The notes under the pieces are model-generated. The model had not been told where the DNA came from and did no database searches. It saw nothing but the letters and a program-made list of their open reading frames with translations. This document shows positions 20,956 through 32,826 of a stretch of DNA of 64,000 bases, in pieces (the stretch's first letter is position 1; the number at the start of each line of letters is the position of its first letter). Location: assembly GCA_002049455.2 (NCBI GenBank), contig KV918870.1, positions 1-64,000 of the forward strand, given 5' to 3'. The position numbers and the translations under genes were made by a program. The stretch comes from Porphyra umbilicalis. Its lineage: Eukaryota > Rhodophyta > Bangiophyceae > Bangiales > Bangiaceae.

Positions 20956-23182
20956 CAGTCGTTCCACAAAAACCTAGCACTCCGGCGGGATCAATAGTGC
21001 CCTCGACATCTCACATGTGCGTCTTTTGCGATGCAACGCTCTCGATTTTGGACCGGCGCTCTCGAAAATCCCTGAAACGTGACCAATCCAGGATTCCAGG
21101 AGACGCTTAGCGATCCCGGGGGACCTTCTCGTGAGGGACTTGAGATTTCTGAAACAAAATTTCGGGGACAGCCGACGACGCGCCCGACTTCGGCGTTCGT
21201 GGCAGGTCCATTGCAGACATGGCTGAGAATGTCGCCCGCGTTCACACGTGGTGGGCACTATCGCGCAGGCCGGCAAATTGTTGCCTCGATAGTTCCCACT
21301 GCTCTGCACCCTCATTGGCGCGAGGGTCTACCAGGCACTTCCCACTTTGTCGGTAATCTGGTATACAAATGAGAGAGCGCCAGAGCGTCTCTATTGAGAG
21401 CGCCCATCAATAGATACCCCACTTGTCACCGGCTCACGGACAGCGTGGAGGCAGGTCACAACTCAGCGGGTTGGTGCCGTCGGAATCCTTCACCTTTTTC
21501 GGGAATGGCCTCATCAGACGCGGGCTGCTCTGACACACGAGGCAGCACATGACAGCAATGAGCCCTCCATCGCTGTTTCTGGCTCCCAACATCGTGGAGC
21601 CGAGCCCATCGGCCATTTTGGCTGGTCTCCCACTGACGGGCTTGCCAGGGGTCACACATCCCGCTTGAATATTCAGAGCGCAGAGGCGGCCTCGTCGTCC
21701 AATTTGGCTGACGGCCCAGTGCGAGGTGGACAGAGACCAGCAGATCTCCTCTTGCGCGCTATTTTGGGACGATGGCAAGTCCATTGCGAAATCATCGGGA
21801 ATCGCAGAATATCTTGATCCTGCTTTGATCGCTGAACAATGGCCTGACGGTCGAGATCATGGGCCCGTTCTCGGTCGCTCGAAATTGCATTCTGAAAGTT
21901 GTGACGAGCCGGGCGCATATGTCGACCGGACGACGGCGTCGCCGACCCGGTCCACGTCCCCAGCGCAATCCGCAACCTTCCCCTCCCCCCCCCCCCCCCC
22001 CCCCCCCCACCCCGCCCCGCTATCTGCCCCACCCCCCCTCCTCCGCCACCCCCCCCCCCCCCACCGCCGCCGTCGTGGCAGGCGCCGGCGCCGCTCCCCC
22101 CCGAATCTCCATGCGCCCGTCACCGCTGTGCTGCTCTCGTCTGGCGTCCTCGCCCTTTTCCACGTTTCTTCTCGTCCTTTTGCTTGTTCACGTCGCTGTC
22201 CCTTCGTCGCCTGGAGAAATAAAGTACTCTCGCTGTTGTTTCTTTCTTTGCCACATGATCTTGGAGCTTGTGCTACAGGACTCAACGCGGAGTCCCCGCA
22301 GTTGAGTGCACCGCATCTTTGTCGACAACGTTCTTCATGGACCGTTCCACAATGCACATAACATACTCGCTGAGAGCGAGAGGGGGATGCGAGCTCGGAC
22401 CAGTAGAACGAGGCCAGAAACAACAACGCCAGCTCAATTATTCCCTAGATAACAACGCAGCAAACGAAAGGCAAAAGAGAACACCTAAAAGGCAGCCACA
22501 GCAATGATCGGCACCAAAGGGGGAGGGTGGGGGGGCGGCGTGGGCTGCGGACACGACGGCGGCAGTGGGGGGGGGGGGGGGGGAAGGTTGCGGATCGCGG
22601 TGGCGACGTGGACCGGGTCGGCGACGCCGTCGTCCGGTCGACATATGCGCCCGGCTCGTCACAACTTTCAGAATGCAATTTCGAGCGACCGAGAACGGGC
22701 CCATGATCTCGACCGTCAGGCCATTGTTCAGCGATCAAAGCAGGATCAAGATATTCTGCGATTCCCGATGATTTCGCAATGGACTTGCCATCGTCCCAAA
22801 ATAGCGCGCAAGAGGAGATCTGCTGGTCTCTGTCCACCTCGCACTGGGCCGTCAGCCAAATTGGACAACGGGGCCGCCTCTGCCCTCTGAATATTCAAGC
22901 GGCACATGTGACTTCTGGCACGCCCCACAGGGGGATACCAGCCAGAATGGCCGATGGGCCCGGCTCCACGATGTGGAGAGCCAGAAATAGCGATGGAGGG
23001 CTCATTGCTGTTATGTGCTGCCTCGTGTGTCTGAGCACTCGAAGTCTTTGATCAAAAAAGCGGCTTTAAGATTTTTTCGTTGACACGTCATTGGTTCTCA
23101 GCCACGTTTACGCGAAACGAGGAACATATGGGTGGTACTTTTGATCTCGGCTGAAAGCTACGTTTTTTGTGGAACGACTCTG
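20956..23182. mobile_element. Foldback element, copy 1 (TA-flanked, non-autonomous)
   Basis: The left end is CAGTCGTTCCACAAAAACCT and the right end GTTTTTTGTGGAACGACTCTG, with TA on both sides (20954-20955, 23183-23184). The right tip carries two extra bases compared with copy 2. Inside, the left arm (about 21470-22000) and right arm (about 22590-23040) are inverted copies of each other, separated by C-runs, a roughly 450-bp centre and G-runs. It encodes no transposase. CAGT ends and a TA duplication are hallmarks of the Tc1/mariner-pogo superfamily. Length 2227 bp. Confidence 0.85.
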
Positions 23183-23667
23183 TAAGTCATTTCTCTGCTG
23201 CAATGTTCTTGGCAGCGACCAGTCGATTCGAAGACTGAGAGTGTGAGGACTTGACCGCCAACCTGACCTTAGGGCATTCCATAATGATACGAAAGGCATG
23301 CAAATGCGTGCAACTATCTGGCCATCCGCAACAACTGTGTCGGCTGGAATTCTCCGATCCCGTTAGTACATCATTTCAACTGCATTTCAAGCGTTAGGGT
23401 GGGTCCTCAATCCACCCCAGTGCGTCCAGTGGCACAATTGAGCGTCGCCATGCCTGTAAACAAACACGAAGAACGTTTTTTTACCACGTGCTGGGGGACT
23501 ACAGGAAGTAAACCGAGTCCGTGCAGGACTGATTGCAGATGATTCATTGGACTTGTAGTCCAACAATCGCCAATCACGCAGGTGTGCCTTCTCGACGCCA
23601 CCAGAGAGACCCACAGCGAGGACGGGCGTCTCTAACGCGACCACGATTCTGGGTTGAACAGCTCTCA
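23183..23667. other. No gene recognised
   Basis: About 480 bp between the foldback element and a direct-repeat pair. No coding signal. Confidence 0.4.
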
Positions 23668-24010
23668 CGGCCAAGACACTCCCGAATGACTGAGCCTGTG
23701 CGCGAACCTCCGGAAAAGGGCCTTTGAGGCCGTCTGAGGGCACATCCATCACACGCTTGGCAGTGATTCAGGATTTTGGTGTGGCGAGGACCCGAAGAGC
23801 TTCCACTGGTAAAAGAGGTCTGACGGGTGAGATGTCATCCAATGTCATCCAATGCAGAACAGCTTCAGAAAAAACATGTAGATTCTCACAGAGGTTTCAC
23901 GGCCAAGACACTCCCGAATGACTTGGGCTGTGCGAGCTTAAGAAAAAGGGCCTTTGAGGCCGTCTCAGAGCATATCTATCACACGTTTGGCAGTGATTCA
24001 GGCTCTGATT
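23668..24010 (+). repeat. Direct repeat pair of about 110 bp
   Basis: Blocks at about 23668-23785 and 23898-24010 share CACGGCCAAGACACTCCCGA, GGCCTTTGAGGCCGTCT and TTGGCAGTGATTCAGG in the same order. The second copy abuts the possible thioesterase remnant. Confidence 0.8.
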
Positions 24011-24330
24011 TCGGCGCCGTCAAGGGCGACGCCGTCGGGGCCCGCGTCGCCGTCGGCGGCGCCGCCCCCCCCGCCGGCGGCGGTGGGACCCCCCTCCAGC
24101 GGAACCTCCCTGCAGCACGTAAGTGTGTACTCGAAGGACCGCGTCTGCAGGGCGCACCAACCGCGGCACCCCTCCCCCCCCCGCCCCTTTCCCCCACCTG
24201 AACACCCCACCTGGTCATTCTCGTCCGCAATGTCGCCCACGCGCACGGTGGCGACGTGCGACACCAGGTTCGCGTCGGCGGCGGCCACGTCCAGCCGCCC
24301 CCTCCAGACGAAAGGGGCGGCGGGGGGGGA
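23998..24330 (-). pseudogene. Possible ACOT9-like thioesterase 3' fragment
   Basis: Two short minus-strand exons can be joined across a GTGGGG...CCCTGCAG intron (about 24211-24147). The upstream piece reads GRLDVAAADANLVSHVATV then VRVGDIADENDQ. The downstream piece begins TRSFEYTLTCCREVPLEGG. The spacing resembles the end of the second hotdog domain of ACOT9-type acyl-CoA thioesterases (strand, variable loop, T-x-F-x-(F/Y)-T-(F/L)...EVPL). The rest of the enzyme is missing; the flanks are repeats and low-complexity DNA. This is a memory-based resemblance over about 50 residues only. Confidence 0.3.
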
Positions 24331-25442
24331 AGGGAGGCGCCGCCAACGGTGCCGCCGCCGCCGCTCATGGTGCGTTGGGGGGCCGGGGGGAAAGGGGCTT
24401 GAAGGGCACCGCGCCGCCAAAACCGGAGGGAGACGGAGGGATGAAAAGAGGCGATGTGAGGGGGGAGGGCCGGCCAGGGCGGCGGCGCCTGTAGGGCAGC
24501 GGCGGGTTAGGAGGGGGATTATGCGGGAGCGGGGAGGCGCGGCGGGATGGGACGGTGCGGAAAGTGGGGCGAAGGGATGGCGGACAGTCGGGGGGGGGAT
24601 GGCGGACAATGGGGTGGACTGTCGCGACCGTCACGGCCACACGTGTGTCGTCTCGCCCACTAGAGTCGCCGTGCCTGACGAACTGTTTGCAACGGCGTCC
24701 GTTGCCGCCGCCACAGTCTGGACGGCCGCAGCTGCAGCGGTCAAGCACAAGCACGCCTCAAAGAACTACCGGAGAGCATTCATAGAACTGATCTCAAGAA
24801 TAGTCAGGTGCCCAAAACCTTTCTTGAGAATATTTCAATTCTTAAGCACCCTTGAATAAGTCGTTTATCAGCATGCACTTGGTAGTGTAACTGTTCTCAA
24901 TGAGCATTGTGATTGGCCGTAGAATCCCACAATTGCACTACCGGAGTATTTCTTCACATCTTCGGCGGCTATTTCTGGTTTTCGAATTCCGATTTGTTGT
25001 TCTTGAATGGAAATCGTTCGTCACTTGAACATCAGTGCTCGATGTTGTTTTCTAAGTAGTTCTGTCAACTCCGTGGCGAACTGGAGATCGGGATAAATCT
25101 GTATGTCTTGAGGGAGCTCGCGGGATTCCACCCTCGATCACAGCGAGGAAATGGGGGATGGCGGCCGCATCCGCCGCCGCCTTCGCCGCCGCCGCGCACC
25201 GCCCCGCCCCGCTGCCGCGCACGCGGCTCGCCGTGACGCCCCGCGCGCCGGGGCCGCCGGCGGCGACGGCGGCGGCGGCGGGGCGGCCACGCGCCGCGCC
25301 GCGCCTTCCTTGATGCGACGGCGGTCGACGGCCCCTCGGTTTGCTGTGGGTACTGCTTGTACCTACCCTGCTTCTTCACCACCCTGCACCGGGCGCGGCA
25401 GCATCGGCCGCGCCGCTGACTCACTAGGCGCGGGCCGCCGCA
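24331..25442. other. Low-complexity and AT-richer spacer
   Basis: G-rich on the plus strand to about 24620, then an AT-richer patch (24780-25080) with no coding signal, then GCC-rich DNA leading into the RT retroelement. Confidence 0.4.
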
Positions 25443-25706
25443 ATGCTCTGCGGGGACTTCGCGGCCGCCCTCGCGGATCGCGACGCGGGTGTGTGGCGGT
25501 CGGCCCCGCGCCGGGCCGAGCGACGGAAGAGCCTGACGGAACCGGGCGGCACCTCCACCGGGACCGCCGGACGAGTGACGGCCGGGCGACGGCGAGCGCT
25601 TCGCCTCGTCCGTGCCGGGCGGCTGAGTGCGGCCGCGCGTGCGCTGTCGGCTGCCCCCGTGGCCCCTCGAACACCGGCGGTTTGGGCGAAAGCCCTCGGT
25701 CTCTTC

Positions 25707-26124
25707 TGTTGGACTGTGATGCTCGTCGCCGACTCCATTGGCGGTTCGCGGTTGGACGTTGGTCGGTGACCCTTATGGTACCCCACATGGTACATTTGCA
25801 AGACGTGGTCAAGTTGCACACATTCGTGTTGGGTCATCTTGGGGCGTTACTTTTGGCATGTTTTGGATTTGATCTTCGCTTTGCTCTAGTGGCTTTTGAT
25901 TTGGTGAGTGATTCGATTTGGTGCGAGGGCGTGGGCGTCGGTGTGGGCGCGAGAGGGGGGAGCACTTGGGCCGGTGGGGACTATTTGAGAGGTGCTCTCG
26001 GTTGGAAGAGGCGGGCGATTCTTAGGACAACCAACAAAGCACGTTCGCACACACACACACAAGCTCAAGCCACTCAACCACTTCACCGTGGTCCACCAAC
26101 CCCTATCCTCACTACGTTTCAACA
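25707..26124 (+). mobile_element. Solo LTR of the Copia family
   Basis: A 418-bp LTR starting TGTTGGACTG and ending TTTCAACA, inverted relative to the LTRs of the full Copia at 26554. Flanked by TCTTC/TTTTC, a 5-bp target duplication with one mismatch. It interrupts the RT ORF without changing its frame (418+5=423). Confidence 0.9.
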
Positions 26125-26553
26125 TTTTCCCTCCCGCGCGGCCCGGCCTCGCCACCACGGCGACCGTCGAGGCTGAATTTGCGGCCGGGTTGGCTGCGGC
26201 CGCTGCGTTTGCACAGGCGTCCGGTGTCCTGACCGCGCTCCCCCGGGCGGCTGTCGAGGACGCCATCCGGCGAGCGCCGCGGGGCTCCGTTCCCGGTACC
26301 TCTGGGTTCCGCATGAAGTACCTGCCGGCCCTGGGGGACGAGGGGCAGGCCGCCCTAACGGGCGTGGTCCACCTGCTCGCGGGCGAAGCGACGGTGTGGC
26401 TGATGCCGGCGGTGGCCGCGCACGCGCTGGCGGGGGCTGACCTGCTTCTGCTGTGCAAGCCGGGGGGGGAAGGCGTGGACGGTCTCCCTCGGCTGCGACC
26501 AATAGGCATGCCAGAGGTTCAGAGGAAACTCGCGGCATCTGCCCTGGCCGGCA

Positions 26554-26971
26554 TGTTGAAGCGAAGTGGGGATAGGGGTTGGGGGACCACGGTGAAGTGG
26601 TTGAGTGGCTTGAGCTTGTGTGTGTGTGTGCGAACGTGCTTTGTTGGTTGTCCTAAGAATCGCCCGCCTCTTCCAACCGAGAGCACCTCTCAAATAGTCC
26701 CCACCGGCCCAAGTGCTCCCCCCTCTCGCGCCCACACCGACGCCCACGCCCTCGCACCAAATCGAATCACTCACCAAATCAAAAGCCACTAGAGCAAAGC
26801 GAAGATCAAATCCAAAACATGCCAAAAGTAACGCCCCAAGATGACCCAACACGAATGTGTGCAACTTGACCACGTCCTGCAAATGTACCATGTGGGGTAC
26901 CATAAGGGTCACCGACCATCATCCATCCGCGAACCGCCTCTGGAGTCGGCGACGAGCATCACAGTCCAACA
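26554..26971 (-). repeat. Copia 3' LTR with adjacent polypurine tract
   Basis: 418 bp, TGTTGG...TTCAACA when read on the minus strand, same length as the solo LTR. A purine tract reading AAGGAGGAG on the minus strand abuts it at 26972-26980, as expected for plus-strand priming. Confidence 0.95.
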
Positions 26972-27006
26972 CTCCTCCTTGCTTGTTGCCGCGGCGGTTC
27001 TTGTTT

Positions 27007-29600
27007 TCAGCAAAGCCCCATGGCCTCCACATGCTTGTCGTGCTTGGTCTTGCCGAGCTCCTTCGTCATCGGGTCCGCCACCATGTCGTTCGTTCCACAA
27101 TGCTCCAGTGTCACCTTGTCCGTCGTGATGGCCTGGCGCACAAAGTGGTAGCGAATGTCGATGTGCTTAGTGCGCTTGTGCTCGACGGGGTTCTTGGAGA
27201 CGTCAATGCACCCGCTGTTGTCGACCTTGATGTTGATCGGCCCGCCTGAGATCGCTGACCGCCGCCCTGGAGATGCCACGCTTTGCACGAGCTTGTTGAG
27301 CCAAACAGCTTCCTTGCTGGCCTCACATAGAGCCATGTACTCAGCTTCCATCGTCGACAGCGCCACCGTCTTCTGCAAATTAGAACCCCAGCTGAGGGCT
27401 GCTCCGCCAAAGATGAAGGTGAAGCCCGTCGTAGAACGTCGCTTCTCGTGGTCACCCGCTCAGTCGGCATCACTAAAGCCTTGTAGAACACAGGAAAAGT
27501 TCTTGTCGAAGACCAACCCCTCGTCTATCGAACCCTTGACGTACCGTAGAACGCGCTTGATCGCCGCCCAATGCTCCTTGCTGTAGCACGTGACAAACCG
27601 ACTCAGCTTCCCGATGGCGAAGGCGAGGTCAGGACGTGTCCCGACCATCAGGTACATAAGACTGCCGACGGATTCGCGGTAGGGCAGCGTGTCGTCGCTC
27701 TCGTCGCCCTTGACCAGCTGCAGGCCCACCTCCAGCGGCGTTCCGATCGGGTTGCCCTCCGCCATCCCAAACTTCTCTAGCACTTTCCCCGCGTACTTGC
27801 CCTGCGACAGCTTGAGGGTGCCCAACGCCTTGTTTCGTCTCATCTCTAGCCCGAGGATGACCTTCGCCTCGCTCAGGTCCTTCATCTCAAAACGCTTGTG
27901 CAGAGCGTCCTTAATCTTGTAGATCGCAGCCAGGCTTGATGCCACCAAAAGAAGATCGTCGACGTACACCAGGACGATGATGATTTCGCCGTCATCCATA
28001 AGAAGGTGGAGGCGTGCATCCGGATCAATGTTATCGAACCCTTGCGTTTTGAGGAAGTCGTCGAGCTTGGCGTACCACATCTTGGGGGATTGCTTCAGCC
28101 CGTTCAGCGCTTGGAGGAGACGACACACCTTGTCAGGATACGTCGAATCGACATAGCCGTCTGGCTGCTCTATGTCGACCTCCTCGTCAAGGTCGCCGTT
28201 CAGAAATGCCGTCTTGACATCCATCTGATATAGCTCCCACCCGTTCGCCGCCGTCATCGGCAGGATGCATCAGATGATGGTGAACTTGGCCACCGGCGCG
28301 AACGTCTCGTTGAAATCGAGCCCCTTGATCTGCCGATTCCCCATGAAACACAGGCGCGCCTTGTGCCGCGTCGTGTTGTTCCCGTTCCTGTCAACCTCGT
28401 TCTTGACCTTGTACACCCACTTGCCCTTCAGCACGGGTAGACTGGCCGGGCGATCCGTCAAGCGCCAAGTCTTGTTCTTGCGGATGGCCTCCATCTCCTC
28501 CTCCATGTCACGTTGCCACTTGGCCGATTCTTGCCCTTGAACGGCTTGCACGTACGTCGTGGGCGCCTCGTGAGCAACCGGGCTCACCGGGCTCAAGTAC
28601 TCGACAGGTGGTCGCCGCGCTCTGCCGCTCCGACGCAGCGTGTCTTGAGAGCCGCCACTACCTTGATTGTCGTCCGCGGACTTGTCAGATCCATCGTCTT
28701 GCTTGTCATCCTTGTCGTCATTGTCAGCATCAACGTCTCCGCCGTCGCTTGCAGAGCGCAAACCCGTCTCGACTCCGACGTTTTCGTCTCCGGGAAGCTT
28801 CTCTGCAACTGCTGCCACCTCGCTTACGTTCGTCTCGGCGAACACGAGGCATCGTGCCTTGAAGAACTTGCCGTCGTCGAGGATGACCTTGTACGTCTTG
28901 CTGCCGTCCGGATAGCCTAAAAAGACGCCGTTCGCCGCCTTGTCGCCAAACTTGCCGTCCATGTGACTCTTGTGCAGCACCACCCAGCATGTCGACCCAA
29001 ACACCCGCATGTGGCTTACGTTGGGCTTATTCCCGGTCCATAGCTCAACAGGCGTCTTGCCGACGGGAAGCGCCCGGCTGGTGACGCGGTTCTTGATGTA
29101 GACCGCCGTCTTGATGGCATCCGCCCAAAGATCTTGATCGACGTCCTTGTGTCGCATCATGGTGCGAGCCATCTCCACGAGAACTCGCTTGAGCCGCTCA
29201 GCAACCCGTTCTGCTGCGGCGTGTCAGGCACCGTGGTCTGGTGCGTCGTGCCGTTTTCATCGTGAAGAGCCTTGAATGCGTTCGACACATACTCGCCGCC
29301 ATTATCGGAGCGCGAGATCTTGATCTTTGTTCCGGTGTGCAGCTGGGCCTTCGTCAGCCACTTCTTGTACTCAGAGAGCAGATCGCTGTTCTTCTGCAGA
29401 AAGACCACGTCTGTCCAGCGGGAGAAGTCGTCGGTGAAGGTGCCGAAGTTGAGCGCACCGCCACGCGACGGCTCTGACATTGGACCGCCCAGGTCCGAGT
29501 GCACGAGCTGCAGGCGCTTGGTCACTCGACCTCCTCCTGCACAAGGCATAGGCGTCATGGCCGCGTTCCCATACACGCACGGCTCGCAGACGTCCTTGAA
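27007..29600 (-). pseudogene. pol: Copia integrase-RT-RNase H, frame disrupted
   Basis: The integrase has CEPC of the zinc region, VHSDLGGP and SRSDNGGEYVS, and QQNG near 29205, where one missing G shifts the frame. The rest includes PVELWTGNKPNVSHMRVFG, an acidic linker, the Copia RT lead FAPVAKFT, QMDVKTAFLNGDL, LVYVDDLLLVAS (catalytic YVDD), GSLMYLMVGTRPDLAFA, and RNase H TMEAEYMAL with DNSGCI and EHKRTKHIDIRYHFVR. In-frame stops at about 28267-28269 (TGA where family members carry a sense codon) and 27457-27459 break it. The stop positions fit single transitions. Confidence 0.92.
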
Positions 29601-29609
29601 GCAGAGACA

Positions 29610-29775
29610 GGAAAAGGTGGCCGCGATTGCGGCTGACGATGGTAGAGACAGGGACGACGCCATCTGTCTGGTGGGCAAATCAGCTGACAGCGATGACATC
29701 TCTAAGTCGTGGCTTGTCGACTCTGTGGCGCCTGCACACATGTGCTGGATGCGCGGGTGCTTCGACTACTACCGT
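29610..29775 (+). pseudogene. Copia gag-end/protease piece in reversed orientation
   Basis: On the plus strand this stretch reads KQRQEKVAAIAADD and then SKSWLVDSVAPAHMC with a following R-CF-YYR, the pattern just before and through a Copia protease (usual LVDSGAT-HM). Integrase on the left and gag on the right are both on the minus strand, so this piece is inverted within the element. The catalytic D-S-G reads D-S-V. Confidence 0.75.
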
Positions 29776-29916
29776 CGGCTTGCTGTCTTCGTCAAGCATA
29801 TCGTCCAGGTCGCGCAGCGCGAGGACCATCTTAATGCGCTGACGCCACTGGTGGAAGTTCGTCTCGGTCAACTTGTCGATTTTGATGCCGCCCATGCCGG
29901 CAGCGCCTCCGTCCAT
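29776..29916 (-). pseudogene. gag: Copia gag N-terminal fragment
   Basis: The ATG at 29914-29916 opens MDGGAAGMGGIKIDKLTETN followed by FHQWRQRIKMVLALRDLDDM, the usual start of a Copia gag (K-L-x-x-x-N-[FY]-x-x-W). Coding stops matching at about 29776, where the inverted protease piece begins. Most of gag, including any zinc knuckle, is missing. Confidence 0.8.
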
Positions 29917-30058
29917 GATGTTTTTTGTCGTAACGCCCGACCTTGCCGAGCCGTGCGCCCTGACCGTCACGTCCTTGAACCACCTTGACCGCGTCTTCTT
30001 CGCACTCGCCGCGACCGCCGCGACACCAACTGGCACACGTTGCTCTTGTCACAGCCCC

Positions 30059-30076
30059 GGCTCTGGGCCCATAACC
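30059..30076 (-). other. Copia primer binding site, initiator tRNA-Met half-molecule type
   Basis: Immediately inside the 5' LTR the minus strand reads GGTTATGGGCCCAG. It is complementary to the anticodon arm (CTGGGCCCATAACC) of eukaryotic initiator tRNA-Met rather than to a tRNA 3' end, the arrangement known for Drosophila copia. Confidence 0.8.
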
Positions 30077-30827
30077 TTTTGAAACGCAGTGGGGATAGGG
30101 GTTGGGGGACCACGGTGAAGTGGTTGAGTGGCTTGAGCTTGTGTGTGTGTGTGCGAACGTGCTTTGTTGGTTGTCCTAAGAATCGCCCGCCTCTTCCAAC
30201 CGAGAGCACCTCTCAAATAGTCCCCACCGGCCCAAGTGCTCCCCCCTCTCGCGCCCACACCGACGCCCACGCCCTCGCACCAAATCGAATCACTCACCAA
30301 ATCAAAAGCCACTAGAGCAAAGCGAAGATTAAATCCAAAACATGCCAACAGTAACGCCGCAAGATGACCGAACGCGAATGTGTGCAACTTGACCACGTCT
30401 TGCAAATTTATTGCTGATCCCCGGATTTTGTCCTGGGGGACAGAGACAGAGACTGACTCTGACAAAGAGCACTCTATTGGTTTAAAACGACAGTAAGAAG
30501 GCATCGAAGCCAATAGAAAGCCCGCAATCTGTGCCAGGACCTTGCATCGAGCAGAACTCGCTGTTCATCGCTGCATGATCCGCTGTTCTTGGCACGGAGC
30601 GAGCTGCCCACGCGAGATCTTGAGATTTTCTACTGTCTCCTCGCCAGAAGTGCAGAAAAGAAGAGGAGCTGATGTTGATTTCCAGGCTGCATGGGCACAT
30701 GTAAGCAATCAGGAGCACCAAATCAGTCCCAGGGGCGCATCTGATCGGTGGAGAGAGTCCGTCCGCAAGTCAGTCTTTGTATCCGCGAACCGCCAGTGGA
30801 GTCGGCGACGAGTATCACAGTCCACCA
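30077..30827 (-). repeat. Copia 5' LTR, interrupted
   Basis: Matches the 3' LTR from 30077 to about 30409 and again from about 30781 to 30827. About 370 bp of unrelated sequence replaces roughly 40 bp of LTR between those points. Confidence 0.85.
30410..30780. other. Foreign segment inside the Copia 5' LTR
   Basis: About 370 bp with no match to the other LTR copies. No coding frame, clear inverted ends or target duplication were found; the edges share a short GACTGACT/AGTCAGTC inverted motif. Confidence 0.6.
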
Positions 30828-31871
30828 CGGCACGGTCCGAGTTGCCGCGGCGCGGCTGCTGGCGCCCCTCCAGATGGGCGTTGGCGTACCCAACCCTCTG
30901 TGAGCGGGTCGTCCACGAGGTCGGCGCGGAGCTCATGCACCGCCCGTCGGCGGTCCTGCTGCAGCTCGACTTTCGAAATGCTTTTAACCTGGCTTCCATG
31001 CCGGCCGCGGTCGCGTACCTGTCGCGCGCATTTCCCCTGTTGCGCCCGCACGTGGAGTCGGTCTACCTGGGTGCCACCGCGCCGAGCGTGTACGTCTGGG
31101 TCGACGGCGTCTACGCGGCGGACGCGGCGGCGAACACGCCGGCGCGGCTGTGGCTGGAGGTCCAGCGGGGCGTTCAGCAGGTCGACCCGCTGGGCCTACT
31201 GCTGCATGCCGCGGCGATGCATCTCGCCGTCCTCCGCCTCGCCGCTGCGCACCCCTCGGCGGTCGTGCGGGCGGTTCACAACGACGTTGTCGTCGTTGCC
31301 TCGCTCAAGAACATGCCGGCGGTGCTAACGACCGCGGCGGCGGCGGGCGCGGCGGTGGACGCCGAACTAGCGCCCGCAAAGTGCTCCGGCTGCTCACCCG
31401 CCGGCGCACCCGCCCCCGCCGGGTGGCCGGCTCGATGGCACGCCGACGGCGTTCGGCAATTTTCCATCCCACTTGGCACCGACGGTTTCGTCTCTTCGGC
31501 GGTGGACACGCTGGCGGCGGTCCACCGCCGTATGACGGTAGCAATCGTCGGGCGCCCCCGCGGGGAACTGCAATCCCAGCTCTTGCTCCTCCGCCTGTGC
31601 GCATGCCCGCAGCCGAACTACTGGCTGCAGGCTCTCCCGCTGGTCTGGGGTGCTCGGCTGGCGGCGTCCGTCGACCGTGCTGATCAGGGCGCCGTGCGGT
31701 GTTTCCTCACAGACGCACGCGACGCCCCGGCGGTCGTGGACACCCTTCTCACACGCGCGGCACTGCCGCTCTCTCACGGCGGCCTGGGCATTGAGGGGCG
31801 GACTGCAATTGTCCCCGCCGCTGCGTTGGCCTCCCGCGTCGACGCATTGCGCGCGGGGCGGCAGTACTCGC

Positions 31872-32826
31872 CAGGGGCTTTTGAATCAGCCATTTTTATG
31901 GAATCAGAATATAATCCACTTCCGCTGACATGCACTCGGATTTGAGTTTTTGATGAAGTCATGTATCCGGATTCGGATCTGACGGCACCGGTCCGAGTAA
32001 GGATCAGTATTATAATCGGGTTTCTGTCGCTCCGATTTTTATTATACGCTGTGAACCTAGAATCAATATATTCCGTCTGAGAACGGTTCTGCACAAATGA
32101 GGATCGGCGCACTTGCAAACGAGATGTTGTCCGACGACCTCGCCGACAAAGTCTGTGGCGCCAGCCAACGCATGACTCTAGGTGGTCTCAACTTCCTAGG
32201 AAGTCAGAGTGGTTCGGTGTGCCTGCACAACCACAGCTTGTATACCCAAGGCTGCAATCTCGTCCTCGGACACCGAAAGGATTCTGGTCTTGCGGGCAGT
32301 TCTCCCCCGGTCACGATGCGTGCACGTCGGAGTGCAACAGTGGGGGACGTCAGAAGGTGTTGAGACAGCAAAGAGGCGCAATGCATGTGTCGGGAAGCAG
32401 GGGGGCATGGCTGCTCCTCACCTGGAGAATATAGGAACCTGCTGCTGATACCGAAGCTCCTTTACGTCGTGCTCCGGGCATCCGGCTCGGGCGTGTCAGA
32501 CACATGGCCCACGTAATTGCGACGTTTCGGCCACTATCTCTGATCTGGTGGCCAACAGTGGCATCTCTTCCGCCTACGCCACCCCAAGGGCTGCCCCAGA
32601 ATACTTGTATAGAGCACAACCGATACTTGGATTCGGATAAGGTCAGGCAAAGGAACTCCACTCTGATGGCATTATATCCTGCCTTGTGAGAATTATTAAG
32701 GCACATTATAATCGTGGGTGCATGGACAGAGTACATTATGAGTACGCAACTACGGCATGGAATATGGATAAATCCGAGTATACTGTGCGGATATATCTAG
32801 CTCAACTTTATCCACCTCAGCCCCTG
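31872..32826. mobile_element. Non-autonomous hAT element
   Basis: 955 bp, AT-rich compared with all flanks. Ends are CAGGGGCTTTTG and CTCAGCCCCTG (8-9 bp inverted), with a perfect 8-bp target duplication GTACTCGC at 31864-31871 and 32827-32834. Short CAGRG-type ends and 8-bp duplications define the hAT superfamily. No transposase is encoded. It interrupts the same RT ORF as the Copia. Confidence 0.88.

Larger units (their letters stand above)
26554..30827 (-). mobile_element. Ty1/Copia LTR retrotransposon, near full length
   Basis: A minus-strand element flanked by a perfect 5-bp target duplication CGGCA (26549-26553 and 30828-30832). The 3' LTR is 26554-26971 and the 5' LTR 30077-30827 (with an internal insertion). 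Internal order on the minus strand is gag fragment, protease piece (inverted), integrase, RT, RNase H, the Copia order. It sits inside the RT ORF of an older retroelement. Several stops, one frameshift and an inversion make it defective. Confidence 0.95.
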
